Assembly: GCF_020622065.1 (NCBI RefSeq) | Contig: NZ_JAHRYQ010000002.1 | Coordinates: 1-64,000 of the forward strand | Direction of reading: 5' to 3' | DNA: 64,000 nt | From: Geothrix sp. | GTDB taxonomy: Bacteria; Acidobacteriota; Holophagae; Holophagales; Holophagaceae | Shown here: positions 33,761 to 41,541 of the stretch, one piece after another | How the letters are laid out: each line of letters begins with the position of its first letter | Numbering within the stretch: the stretch's first letter is position 1 | Made by a program: the position numbers and the translations under genes | Notes under the pieces: generated by a model | Seen by the model: the letters and a program-made list of their open reading frames with translations, nothing else | Told to the model about the DNA's origin: nothing | Database searches by the model: none

Positions 33761-34517
33761 GTTTCTCGAAAGCGCGCATGAACTCGATGGGCAGGGGGAA
33801 GACGATGGTGCTGTTCTTCTCGGTGGCGATCTCGGCGAGGGTCTGCAGGTAGCGCATCTGAATGGCCGTGGGGTTCTCGCTGATCTTGTTGGCGGCCTCC
33901 AGCAGCTGCTGGCTGGCCATCAGCTCGCCCTCGGCGGCGATGATCTTCGCCCGCTTCTCGCGTTCGGCTTCGGCCTGCTTGCCCATGGCGCGCTGGATCT
34001 GCTCGGGCAGGTCCACGCTCTTGAGTTCCACGCTGGTGACCTCGATGCCCCAGGGTTCGGTGGAGCGGTCGATGATCTCGCGCAAGCGCTGGCTGAGCTT
34101 CTCGCGGTCAGCCAGCAGCTCGTCCAGGGTGACCTCGCCGAGGATGCTGCGCAGCGTGGTCTGGGCCATCTGGCTGGTGGCGTAATAGTAGTTCTCCACG
34201 CCGATGATGGCGGCCTTGGGATCCAGCACCTTGAAGTAGACGACGGCACTCACCTTCAGGCTCACATTGTCGCGGGTGATGATGTCCTGGCTGGGCACAT
34301 CCATCACCACCGTGCGCAGGCTCACGGTGACGGCGGTCTGGAAGGGGCGCCACACGAAGCAGAGGCCCGGTCCCTTGGGCTTCTCCTGCACCTTGCCCAG
34401 GGTGAAGATCACCAGCCGCTCGTACTCGTTCACCACCTTGAGGCAGGAGAGCAGGTAGATCAGCACGAAGATGGCGGCCGGGCCGAAGCAGCCGAAGGTC
34501 GTAAGCAGGGCGTCCAT
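33747..34517 (-). CDS. SPFH/stomatin-like (slipin) membrane protein
   Basis: A 256-residue member of the band 7 family. One N-terminal membrane helix (residues 9-28, GCFGPAAIFVLIYLLSCLKVV) is followed by the SPFH domain with TVVMDVPSQDIITRDNVSLKVSAVVYFKVLDP (about 70-100). A charged coiled-coil follows (GKQAEAEREKRAKIIAAEGELMASQQLLEAA), then a conserved end (STIVFPLPIEFM). Such proteins organise membrane microdomains or regulate proteases; an NfeD partner is not seen next to it. SD is GGAGG. A TAGACT box 24 bases upstream of the SD may be its -10. Confidence 0.9.
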   Translation of the reverse strand: MDALLTTFGCFGPAAIFVLIYLLSCLKVVNEYERLVIFTLGKVQEKPKGPGLCFVWRPFQTAVTVSLRTVVMDVPSQDIITRDNVSLKVSAVVYFKVLDPKAAIIGVENYYYATSQMAQTTLRSILGEVTLDELLADREKLSQRLREIIDRSTEPWGIEVTSVELKSVDLPEQIQRAMGKQAEAEREKRAKIIAAEGELMASQQLLEAANKISENPTAIQMRYLQTLAEIATEKNSTIVFPLPIEFMRAFEKLSGK

Positions 34518-34567
34518 TGAGGACCTCCGGGGGAAGATGCCCCCAGTCTACGCCTGTCTGGATCTGT

Positions 34568-35191
34568 CTAGGCCTTCACGAAGGGATTGCCGGCCGCCTC
34601 CGCGCCGATGGTGGTGGCCGGGCCGTGGCCTGGGATGACCAGCGTGGCGCCGTCGAGGACATACAGGTCCCGACGGATGCTCTGCTCCAGCGCCTCCCAG
34701 CTGCCGCCCCAGAGGTCAGTGCGGCCCACGCCGCCCCGGAAGAGCGTGTCCCCGGCCAGGAGCACCTGTCCCTTGGCGAAGGCGCCGTGGAAGCAGCAGG
34801 AACCCGGCGTGTGGCCCGGCGTATGCAGGGTGGCAAGATCCAGGTGCCGGTCCCCCGCGTTCAGGGCCGTCATCTCGGGCTGGGGGATCCTCGGCATGCC
34901 GAACATCCCCGTCTGCTGGGGCAGCGCCTCGATCAGGAAGGTGTCATCGCCGTGCAGGTGGGCCGGGCACTGCCAGAGGTCCTGCAGCTCCCGGGTGGCG
35001 CCCACATGATCGAAATGCGCATGGGTGTGCAGCAGGGCCGTGACCTGGAAGCCGAGAGCCTCCACCCGCATGCGGATCTTCGCGCCGTCTCCGCCCGGAT
35101 CGACCACCACGCCCTGGCCCCTGGCCGGATCCCACAGCAGCGAACAATTGCAGCCCAGGGGGCCCACGGGGAAGGTCTCGAGGTTCAGCAT
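34568..35191 (-). CDS. metallo-beta-lactamase fold hydrolase (glyoxalase II-like)
   Basis: A 207-residue MBL-fold protein. The zinc motif HTHAHFDHVG is at about residues 55-64. Further metal ligands are in HTPGHTPGSCCF (about 122-133) and VLLAGDTLFRGGVGRTD (about 143-159), with a final GHGPATTIG. This layout is that of the YcbL/hydroxyacylglutathione hydrolase-like group; the true substrate is unknown. The ATG at 35191 gives a normal N-terminus; an in-frame ATG at 35215 would add eight residues and enter the uvrC upstream region. Like several genes here, its start has no ribosome site but a -10-like box 6 bases upstream. Confidence 0.88.
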   Translation of the reverse strand: MLNLETFPVGPLGCNCSLLWDPARGQGVVVDPGGDGAKIRMRVEALGFQVTALLHTHAHFDHVGATRELQDLWQCPAHLHGDDTFLIEALPQQTGMFGMPRIPQPEMTALNAGDRHLDLATLHTPGHTPGSCCFHGAFAKGQVLLAGDTLFRGGVGRTDLWGGSWEALEQSIRRDLYVLDGATLVIPGHGPATTIGAEAAGNPFVKA

Positions 35192-35203
35192 GCCCCCATT
35201 GTC
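35192..35203 (-). promoter_or_regulatory. putative leaderless promoter of the MBL hydrolase gene
   Basis: GACAAT, then GGGGGC, then ATG on the minus strand. The hexamer matches four of six bases of the -10 consensus. The GGGGGC directly before the ATG is too close to serve as a ribosome site. Confidence 0.35.
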
Positions 35204-35234
35204 CCCGATCCCCACTCCTCCGGCGGCGGATCGC

Positions 35235-35245
35235 TAAACTGGACC
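35235..35245 (+). promoter_or_regulatory. putative leaderless promoter of uvrC
   Basis: TAAACT, then GGACC, then the GTG start at 35246. It is divergent from the MBL hydrolase start at 35191. No Shine-Dalgarno is visible. Confidence 0.4.
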
Positions 35246-37060
35246 GTGGCCGCCGTCCGAACCAACCTCGAGAAATCCCCTACCCTGAAGCGCAAGCTGT
35301 CGGACCTGCCCCTGCGTCCGGGCTGCTACCTCTACCGGGACGAGGGCGGCAACCTGCTCTATGTGGGCAAGGCCAAGGTGCTGCGGAACCGGGTGAAGTC
35401 CTACTTCCAGCAGAAACGGCTCGACGCCAAGACCCGACGCCTCGTGGCGCGCATCTGGGATGTGGAGCTCATCGTCTGCGAGACGGAACTCGAGGCCCTG
35501 GTCCTCGAGAACAACCTCATCAAGGAGCACCTGCCGCCCTTCAACATCCTGTTGCGGGACGACAAGAGCTACCCCTATGTGAAGCTCACCTGGAAGGAGG
35601 CCTTCCCGAAGGTCTTCGTCACGCGGAAGATCCGCAAGGACGGGAGCCTCTACTTCGGCCCCTTCTTCCCCGCCAGCACCGCCTACCGCACGGCCGAACT
35701 GGTCTACCGCTTCTTCCAGATCCGCGACTGCGACATCGACATCGACGGCAAGCGGGGCCGGGCCTGCATGAAGTACCAGCTGCACCGCTGCACGGCCCCC
35801 TGCATCGCGGCCGTGGACCAGGAGGCCTACCGCGAGCAGGCGAAGGAGGCGCGGCTCTTCCTGGAGGGCAAGCGCGATGAGCTGAAGGCGCGGCTGGAGG
35901 CCGCCATGTGGAGGGCCGCCGAGGCCGCCGCCTTCGAGCAGGCCGCCCAGCACCGGGACGCCCTCCAGCAGGTGGACGCCTGGTTCACCCGGCAGAAGGC
36001 CGCCAGCACCGACCTTGACGACACGGATGTGTACGGCAGCGCGGTGCTGGATGGGCGGGCCTGCGTCCACCGCCTCCTGCTCCGCGAGGGCCGCATGGTG
36101 GGGCGGCAGGAGTACCTGCTGGATGAGGTCGAGAGCTTCGACGGCGCCGTGCTGGCCCAGGTGCTCCAGCGGGTCTACAGCGCCGACCCCGCCCCCGCGA
36201 AGATCCTCGCGGAGGTCGAGCCGGAGGACGGCGACCTGCTGCGCAGCTGGCTGTCGGACCTGCGCGGCACGAAGGTCCGCATCCAGATCCCCCAGAAGGG
36301 GGAGAAGGTGGATCTGCTGGCCATGGCCCAGGAGAACGCCCGCCTGGCCCTGGAGCGCAAGTTCGAGCCAGCGCGGCTCAACGAGGCCGTCCTGGAGGGC
36401 CTGCAGGCCTTCCTGGGCCTCGCCCACCTGCCCCGGCGGCTGGAGTGCTTCGACATCAGCCACGGCCAGGGCCGCGAGGTGGTGGCCAGCTGCGTCGTGT
36501 TCAGCGATGGCGTACCCGACAAGGCCCGCTACCGCCGTTTCAAGATGACCAACGAGCAGAACGACGACTTCGCCAACATGCACGAAGCCGTGACGCGCCG
36601 CTACCGGCGCATGCGGGACGAGGGACAGGATTTCCCAGACCTGGTGCTCATCGACGGCGGCCTCGGCCAGCTCCACGCGGCCGAGGCCGCCCTGAAGGAC
36701 CTGGGCATCGACCAGCTGGAGTTGGGGAGCCTGGCCAAAAAGGAGGAGCTGGTGTTCCGCCCCGGCTCCAGCACCCCGCTGAAGATTCCGAAATCCTCGC
36801 CGGTGCTGCAATTGCTCCAGCGCATCCGCGACGAGGCCCATCGCTTCGCCATCACCTACCACCGGGCCCTGAGGGCGAAGCGCACCCTCCAGACCGAACT
36901 GACGCAGATCCCCGGCATCGGCCCCGCCACGGCGAAGAAACTGCTCCAGACCTTCGGCAGTGCCACCCAGGTGCGCGAAGCCGAGGAATCCGCGCTGGCG
37001 GAAGCCGTCGGCCGCTCAGCCGCCGGCAAGGTCCTGGCCTGGCGGAACCGGGCCGACTGA
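35246..37060 (+). CDS. uvrC: excinuclease ABC subunit C (UvrC)
   Basis: A 604-residue nuclease that makes both incisions in nucleotide excision repair. The GIY-YIG domain at the N-terminus has CYLYRDEGGNLLYVGKAKVLRNRVKSYF. A UVR region follows (EAAMWRAAEAAAFEQAAQHRDALQQV). The RNase H-like domain has LECFDISHGQGREVVASCVVF and VLIDGGLGQLHAA, and the C-terminal helix-hairpin-helix is LTQIPGIGPATAKKLLQTFGS. Start is a GTG at 35246, because only this gives the conserved N-terminal segment; upstream in-frame sequence lies inside the MBL gene. Length matches the family. Confidence 0.96.
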   Translation: MAAVRTNLEKSPTLKRKLSDLPLRPGCYLYRDEGGNLLYVGKAKVLRNRVKSYFQQKRLDAKTRRLVARIWDVELIVCETELEALVLENNLIKEHLPPFNILLRDDKSYPYVKLTWKEAFPKVFVTRKIRKDGSLYFGPFFPASTAYRTAELVYRFFQIRDCDIDIDGKRGRACMKYQLHRCTAPCIAAVDQEAYREQAKEARLFLEGKRDELKARLEAAMWRAAEAAAFEQAAQHRDALQQVDAWFTRQKAASTDLDDTDVYGSAVLDGRACVHRLLLREGRMVGRQEYLLDEVESFDGAVLAQVLQRVYSADPAPAKILAEVEPEDGDLLRSWLSDLRGTKVRIQIPQKGEKVDLLAMAQENARLALERKFEPARLNEAVLEGLQAFLGLAHLPRRLECFDISHGQGREVVASCVVFSDGVPDKARYRRFKMTNEQNDDFANMHEAVTRRYRRMRDEGQDFPDLVLIDGGLGQLHAAEAALKDLGIDQLELGSLAKKEELVFRPGSSTPLKIPKSSPVLQLLQRIRDEAHRFAITYHRALRAKRTLQTELTQIPGIGPATAKKLLQTFGSATQVREAEESALAEAVGRSAAGKVLAWRNRAD

Positions 37061-37072
37061 CCTGTTTCCAGC

Positions 37073-37711
37073 CTATTTCCCGGGGGCGTCCAGCTTGGCC
37101 AGTTCGGCCCGGGCCGCCTCACTGCCCTTTTCCGCGGCCTTGCGGTACCAGCTGAGGCCTTTCTCGCGGTCCTGCGGGACATTCAACCCGTAGTAATACA
37201 TGACCCCGAGCATCCGCATGGCATTCGCATCTCCGGCCTTGGCCTGCTCCAGATAGGCCTGGGCACCGGGCGGATCCGCTTCCGCCGCCGGCGCCGCGGA
37301 AGCTGCCGGCATGGGTGCCGTCGTTCCCCGGGAGAACAGGAAATAGGTGGCGGCGCCCAGCAATGCCAGCGCCCCCAGGGCGAGGGGGCCCTTCCATCCC
37401 CTGGACTCGGGCTTCCGGGCTGGAGGCGGCGGCAACTCGGTCTGCCCGGCCGCTCCGGCGGGAAGGGCCAGCTTCTGAGTGCGAATCGGCGGATCACCGG
37501 CCATGGGGAGGATGAGCTTCTGCGTCTGATCCGGGCCCTCATCCGGGCTCGGGGGGGTCATCTTCATCGCCTCCGCCACCTCCGCCAAGGCTTTGAGGGG
37601 GAGCTTCTGCGTGGCACGGGGATCCAGGGAGGGCGCGCCGGCGGGCAGGCGCACCGTGTCGCCCGGAGAGGGTTCGGGGCCGTTCGGTTCCGGCCGCTCA
37701 GGCTCATGCAT
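37073..37711 (-). CDS. Sel1-repeat protein with one membrane helix
   Basis: A 212-residue protein. Residues 1-100 are cytosolic and low-complexity; the phrase QKL(P/I/A)L recurs four times (TQKLPLKAL, TQKLILPMA, TQKLALPAG), an unusual repeated motif. A membrane helix follows (about 106-124, GPLALGALALLGAATYFLF). The C-terminal periplasmic part has a Sel1 repeat pair (YLEQAKAGDANAMRMLGVMYYYGLNVPQDREKGLSWYRKAAEKGSEAARAEL). Sel1 repeats are protein-binding solenoids. It is convergent with uvrC. Function is unknown; the repeated TQKL motif may be a docking site. Confidence 0.78.
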   Translation of the reverse strand: MHEPERPEPNGPEPSPGDTVRLPAGAPSLDPRATQKLPLKALAEVAEAMKMTPPSPDEGPDQTQKLILPMAGDPPIRTQKLALPAGAAGQTELPPPPARKPESRGWKGPLALGALALLGAATYFLFSRGTTAPMPAASAAPAAEADPPGAQAYLEQAKAGDANAMRMLGVMYYYGLNVPQDREKGLSWYRKAAEKGSEAARAELAKLDAPGK

Positions 37712-37762
37712 GGGGGCCCCTCCGGATCACGGACATCCTCATCCAGGATACTCCCGGAAGAA

Positions 37763-38236
37763 TCATGCCGCCTCCCCGGGGTCTGCCTTGGAAGCCCTCA
37801 CCCAGCGATCCAGCCGGGGGACGAAGGCCAGAAACAGGAGCGGCGCCAGAAGGATGAAGCCCAGCACATGGCGGAGGGCGTACCGCCCCACCAGCAGCCA
37901 GTAGACCAGTCCGTAGAAGCTGCTCAGTTCGAACAAGGCCGAATACAGCAGCGATTCCCGCAGCAACACCCGGGGTCGCTGGGACTCGGGAACCCGGTGG
38001 AACGCCCCCAGCACCACGCCCCGACGCCAGAGCACCCAGGCCGCCGACAGGAAGACCAGGCCCGTGAAGGCGTGGCCGATTTGGAGCAACGATCCCTCGG
38101 GGCGGTTCTCCCCGGCCGGGACCAGGCCCGACAGGACCAGGGCGGCGATCAGGACCGGAGTTCCCAGGCACATCCCAAACCCCGCCAGGCGGGCCAGACG
38201 GTAGCTGGAAGACAGGGAGTCCGGCGCGTCCGTCAC
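37763..38236 (-). CDS. small multipass membrane protein of unknown function
   Basis: A 157-residue protein with about four hydrophobic segments (LAGFGMCLGTPVLIAALVLSGL, AFTGLVFLSAAWVLW, FELSSFYGLVYWLLVG and VLGFILLAPLLFLAFV). It is not recognised as a known family. Its GTG start overlaps the scpA stop (GTGA), so it is translated with scpA. Neighbourhood suggests no specific role. A longer frame up to 38392 would lie inside scpA and is rejected. Confidence 0.7.
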   Translation of the reverse strand: MTDAPDSLSSSYRLARLAGFGMCLGTPVLIAALVLSGLVPAGENRPEGSLLQIGHAFTGLVFLSAAWVLWRRGVVLGAFHRVPESQRPRVLLRESLLYSALFELSSFYGLVYWLLVGRYALRHVLGFILLAPLLFLAFVPRLDRWVRASKADPGEAA

Positions 38237-39048
38237 GCGGCCTCGGCGGCCTTGACGCGGATCTCCCCGAAGGTTTCGCCCTGCACCAGGGCGATGCGAC
38301 CGGTCCGCACCAGCTCCAGCAGCGCCAGGAAGGTGAGCACCAGCTCCTCGCGGGTGCGGACCTGGCCCAGCAACCCTTCGAAGGGTTTCCACAGGCCGTC
38401 CTGGAGGCTGCCGAGCACTTCCATCACCCGCTGCTCCAGCGTCTTCGGCTGGGTGCGGACTTCCACGGGCGGCGGCGGCAGCAGGCGCTTCAGGGCCTCG
38501 CGGTAGGCGCCCAGGAGATCGAAGAGCGTGGCGCGAATGGGCTCGTCCTCCACGCGCTTGTGGTCGTCGAGATCCAGGCCGGGTGCGAAGGCGATCTTCT
38601 GCCAGTCGGACTCGCGATCCGAAAGCACCATGGCAGCCGCCTTCACCTGCTGGTAGTCCAGCAGCCGCTGCACCAGGGTCTCGCGGGGATCCTCCTCTCC
38701 GGTCTCCTGCGGCGAACGGGGCAGCATGAGCCGCGATTTGATCTGCAGCAGCTGCGCGGCCATGGCCACGAACTCCGCCGCGATCTCCAGGTTCAGTTCC
38801 TCCATGAGCTTCAGGTAGTCCATGTACTGCCGCGTGACATCGGCCATCGGCAGGTTCAAGATGTCCAGCTTCTGCTCGTGGATGAGATGCAGCAGGAGGT
38901 CCAGGGGGCCATCGAACGCCGACAGATGGAGCGCCAGACCCCGGAACTTCGTTTCAAAGCCCTTGGGGGGCTCGAAGGTTCGAGGGGCCTCCGGGGCGGG
39001 CGGGGCTTCCACCACGGATTCGGGGAGTTCCTGAGGGGCGTCGGACAT
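38233..39048 (-). CDS. scpA: segregation and condensation protein A
   Basis: A 271-residue kleisin that links the SMC heads in chromosome condensation. The conserved block is ALHLSAFDGPLDLLLHLIHEQKLDILNLPMADVTRQYMDYLKLMEELNLEIAAEFVAMAAQLLQIKSRLMLP (about residues 34-105). The C-terminal winged helix has the EELVLTFLALLELVRTGRIALVQGETFGEIRV segment. Residues 1-30 are Pro/Glu-rich and not conserved. scpB is not adjacent on this side within the window. Upstream TAAAAT is 6 bases before the ATG, with no ribosome site, so the transcript may be leaderless. Confidence 0.95.
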   Translation of the reverse strand: MSDAPQELPESVVEAPPAPEAPRTFEPPKGFETKFRGLALHLSAFDGPLDLLLHLIHEQKLDILNLPMADVTRQYMDYLKLMEELNLEIAAEFVAMAAQLLQIKSRLMLPRSPQETGEEDPRETLVQRLLDYQQVKAAAMVLSDRESDWQKIAFAPGLDLDDHKRVEDEPIRATLFDLLGAYREALKRLLPPPPVEVRTQPKTLEQRVMEVLGSLQDGLWKPFEGLLGQVRTREELVLTFLALLELVRTGRIALVQGETFGEIRVKAAEAA

Positions 39049-39060
39049 GAATGGATTTTA
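39049..39060 (-). promoter_or_regulatory. putative leaderless promoter of scpA
   Basis: TAAAAT is separated by CCATTC from the ATG. This is the closest match to the -10 consensus of the set found in the window, and the spacer contains no purine-rich ribosome site. Confidence 0.5.
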
Positions 39061-39087
39061 CCGCTTCCGGGCCCCAGCCCTGCATGG

Positions 39088-39116
39088 AAACAGGCGCCTC
39101 ATCGAGGCGCCTGTTT
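39088..39116 (-). terminator. terminator after the SdrD-like gene
   Basis: A perfect 13-base stem (AAACAGGCGCCTC / GAGGCGCCTGTTT) with a 3-base loop lies 17 bases after the stop. Flanking A and T runs make it work on both strands. Confidence 0.85.
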
Positions 39117-39133
39117 CCGGTGCGACCGCCGGG

Positions 39134-40366
39134 TCAGAAGCTGAAGGGACCGGGGCCTGGCTGTACGAAATTCTTGTTGTTGTTGGCGTTGTCGAGAGCG
39201 TTCTTGAGGGCTTCCAGATATCCCCTCACCGGGCTGTCAGACAGCGCCACCGGGTGCAGGGCCAGCTGGGCGTTGGCCTCGGCCATCACGGCGCCGACCG
39301 TGGCAAAGCCGAGCGGGTTGGCGCTGGCAGCGCCCGGGGCGTAGATCAGGGCACCCGCCCCGACCTTGCCGTTGAAGACATTGAGCTCCATGGCGGTCAG
39401 CTGGACCGAGAGCATGTAGCTCATGTTGGTGGCGGTGCCGTTCAGCAGCCAGGTCCGCAACGCACTGTAGACCGTGGGATCGAAATCGCTCCCGTTGGCG
39501 GTTTTCAGGTTGAGGCCCCGCAATAGGTCAAGATCGTCGGCACCCACCAGGCTCTGGCCATTCTTGTTGGACCAGAAGCCCAGCGTCAGACCGCCTCCCG
39601 GCCCCAGCAGCAGGTTGCCGAAGCGGACATGGACCGTATCGCCATAGGCAAGGGTGGCCGTCTGCTCCAGCCCCGTGGTGGGGACCCAACCGGGCTGGAT
39701 GGGCATGAATTCGCTGACGGTGTAGGTGCCCGGGGTCACGGCCTCGTCCACCAGCGTGAACCGGACCACCCAGGTCAGCTGGTCCGCGCTGTAGGAAACC
39801 TTCCAGCCGGAGAGCTCAATCTCCCCGGGATCGAAGAGGCCGTTCGCATTGGCATCATAGAACTTGTGGATGAACAGGCGGGGCGGTTCCGGCGGCGGCG
39901 GCGGCGCGACCTCCCGGACCTTGAAGTTGTCGGTCTTGGAGACGGACGCGCCGAACTCGGGCGAGGAGCTGACCCACACCTTGTACTCACCCCCGTTGTT
40001 CGAGGTGAGGTCGTAGCCCCGCTGGGTGGGGTCGCTGTACTTCCAGAGGATGTCCCAGAGGCGATAGCACTGGACGAAGGATCCGCCCGTGACCTGGGCG
40101 GGCGCCGTGGTCAGGGAGCTGCCCAGCGGCGTCCCGTCGGGAGCCGTGACCTGCACATAGTAGTAGCCGTCCGGCAGCCCGGCAGACCCCGGATGGTGGG
40201 GGCCGCCGTTCAAGTACACCTCCTGCCGGAGGTCGAAGAGATTCAGATCCACCCCGCCACAGGCGGAATTCGTGGTGAACACCGCCCCTGGCATGGGCTG
40301 GGCTTGGACCGGCATCGTCAGCGATGCCGCCAGGGCCAGGAAGACAAAAAGTGAACACATCCGCAA
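39134..40366 (-). CDS. secreted SdrD-like repeat-domain protein of unknown function
   Basis: A 410-residue exported protein. Signal peptide: residues 1-22 (SLFVFLALAASLTMPVQA). Residues 25-150 form an Ig/SD-like beta region; a proline linker (PPPPPEPP) follows; then an SdrD B-like module with the calcium-type loop KFYDANANGLFDPGE (about 168-182) and LSGWKVSYSADQLTWVVRF. The C-terminal part has the GGGLTLGFWSNKNGQSL segment (about 262-278), often found in secreted bacterial proteins. The TTG at 40366 has AGGAGG 6 bases upstream and adds Met-Arg to the signal peptide; the ATG at 40360 is 12 bases from the site. It is preceded by a long AT-rich regulatory region. Confidence 0.8.
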   Translation of the reverse strand: MRMCSLFVFLALAASLTMPVQAQPMPGAVFTTNSACGGVDLNLFDLRQEVYLNGGPHHPGSAGLPDGYYYVQVTAPDGTPLGSSLTTAPAQVTGGSFVQCYRLWDILWKYSDPTQRGYDLTSNNGGEYKVWVSSSPEFGASVSKTDNFKVREVAPPPPPEPPRLFIHKFYDANANGLFDPGEIELSGWKVSYSADQLTWVVRFTLVDEAVTPGTYTVSEFMPIQPGWVPTTGLEQTATLAYGDTVHVRFGNLLLGPGGGLTLGFWSNKNGQSLVGADDLDLLRGLNLKTANGSDFDPTVYSALRTWLLNGTATNMSYMLSVQLTAMELNVFNGKVGAGALIYAPGAASANPLGFATVGAVMAEANAQLALHPVALSDSPVRGYLEALKNALDNANNNKNFVQPGPGPFSF

Positions 40367-40620
40367 GGGGCACCTCCTGAGGCTGGCGAATCACCTAGAT
40401 CGATCGGACTATCTATCCTTGGGTAGATAGAAGGTAGTAGCAAAAAAAAGGCTGTCAACTCGCGTTCATCGAATTAATTCCATCACCTAATCGCACCAGG
40501 GGAAATCTATCAATTTATTTCATAACTATCATTTTTATAAATATTTAATATTCAATCACTGAGCCTTGGAACCACCGCAACGGTAGTCGGCGTGTCGCGG
40601 AGCCGCCACAATGGAAGGCC
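40367..40620. promoter_or_regulatory. AT-rich divergent regulatory region with inverted repeat at 40409-40430
   Basis: This 254-base gap between the secreted protein gene and lipA is AT-rich in its middle (40431-40555), in contrast to the genome. It contains CTATCTA-N8-TAGATAG at 40409-40430. On the minus strand TTGACA occurs upstream of an A/T run, but at about 23 bases from TATCTA, so a normal promoter cannot be claimed. For lipA, CACAAT at 40607-40612 with GGAAGG after it fits a short leader. No RNA gene or riboswitch class was recognised. Confidence 0.5.
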
Positions 40621-41517
40621 ATGGCCCGCCCTCCCGTCCTCCCCGGCCCCCGTCCCGACTGGCTCAAGATCCGCGTCCCGGCCCCGGAGGTGGTGGCGGA
40701 GGTCGAGGGCCTGATGCGGGAGCAACGGCTGGTGACCGTCTGCGAAGAGGCCCGCTGCCCAAACCTGCACGAATGCTGGGGCATCCACCGCACGGCCACC
40801 TTCATGCTCATGGGGGATATCTGCACCCGGCACTGCGGGTTCTGCAATGTGGGCAAGGGCCGCCCCGGAGAGCTGGACCCAGGCGAACCCCAGCGCGTGG
40901 CCGAGGCCGTGGCGCGCCTGGGCCTGAAATTCGCCGTGGTCACTTCGGTGAACCGGGATGATCTGCCCGACGGAGGCGCCGCCCACTTCGCCGAAACCAT
41001 CCGCTGGATCCGCGCTCTCTCACCCCACTGCGGCGTGGAGGTGCTCATCCCCGACTTCCGGGGCCGCGAGGCCGACCTCCTCACCGTGCTGGAGGCCCGG
41101 CCCGAGGTGCTCAACCACAATGTGGAGACGGTGCCCCATCTCTACCGCCGGGTACGGCCCGACGCGGACTACCTCCAGAGCCTCGAGGTGCTCCGCCGGA
41201 CCGCGGACTGGCGGGACGCCCATGCCCCGGCCATGCGGGTGAAGAGCGGCATCATGGTGGGCTTGGGGGAGACGCCAGACCAGGTGCTCGCCCTCATGGC
41301 CGACTGGCGCGCCTCCCGCGTGGACATCGCCACCATCGGCCAGTACCTGCCCCCCTCCGAGCTGCACCTGCCCCTGCACCGCTTCGTGGAACCGTCCGAG
41401 TTCGACCTGTACCGGCAGAAGGGGCTGGAGATGGGCTTCCAGCGTGTGGAGTCCGCACCCCTGGTGCGGTCCAGCTATCACGCTGGGGAGGGCCTGGCCG
41501 AAATCGCCAAGAGCTGA
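40621..41517 (+). CDS. lipA: lipoyl synthase
   Basis: A 298-residue radical-SAM enzyme that inserts two sulfur atoms into octanoyl-lysine. The auxiliary cluster cysteines are in TVCEEARCPNLHECWG (about residues 39-54). The radical-SAM CxxxCxxC is CTRHCGFCNVGKG (about 69-81). The HNVETVPHLYRRVRP and GIMVGLGETPDQVLALM blocks are family-specific. The conserved RSSYHAGE near the end (residues 287-294) holds the serine that caps the auxiliary cluster. lipB is not adjacent. Start ATG has GGAAGG upstream. Confidence 0.97.
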   Translation: MARPPVLPGPRPDWLKIRVPAPEVVAEVEGLMREQRLVTVCEEARCPNLHECWGIHRTATFMLMGDICTRHCGFCNVGKGRPGELDPGEPQRVAEAVARLGLKFAVVTSVNRDDLPDGGAAHFAETIRWIRALSPHCGVEVLIPDFRGREADLLTVLEARPEVLNHNVETVPHLYRRVRPDADYLQSLEVLRRTADWRDAHAPAMRVKSGIMVGLGETPDQVLALMADWRASRVDIATIGQYLPPSELHLPLHRFVEPSEFDLYRQKGLEMGFQRVESAPLVRSSYHAGEGLAEIAKS

Positions 41518-41541
41518 CGGCCGGGGGACCTCCCAGCAGGG

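Noticed and set aside
34517-35245. N-terminal extension of uvrC
   Set aside because: Lies antisense to the MBL hydrolase, and the family N-terminus begins at the GTG at 35246.
35234-36862. A 542-codon minus-strand frame inside uvrC
   Set aside because: It is antisense to a complete and conserved UvrC; the composition is that of a shadow frame.
40367-40620. Possible c-di-GMP or other riboswitch before the SdrD-like gene
   Set aside because: None of the conserved riboswitch core sequences I know could be found on either strand.
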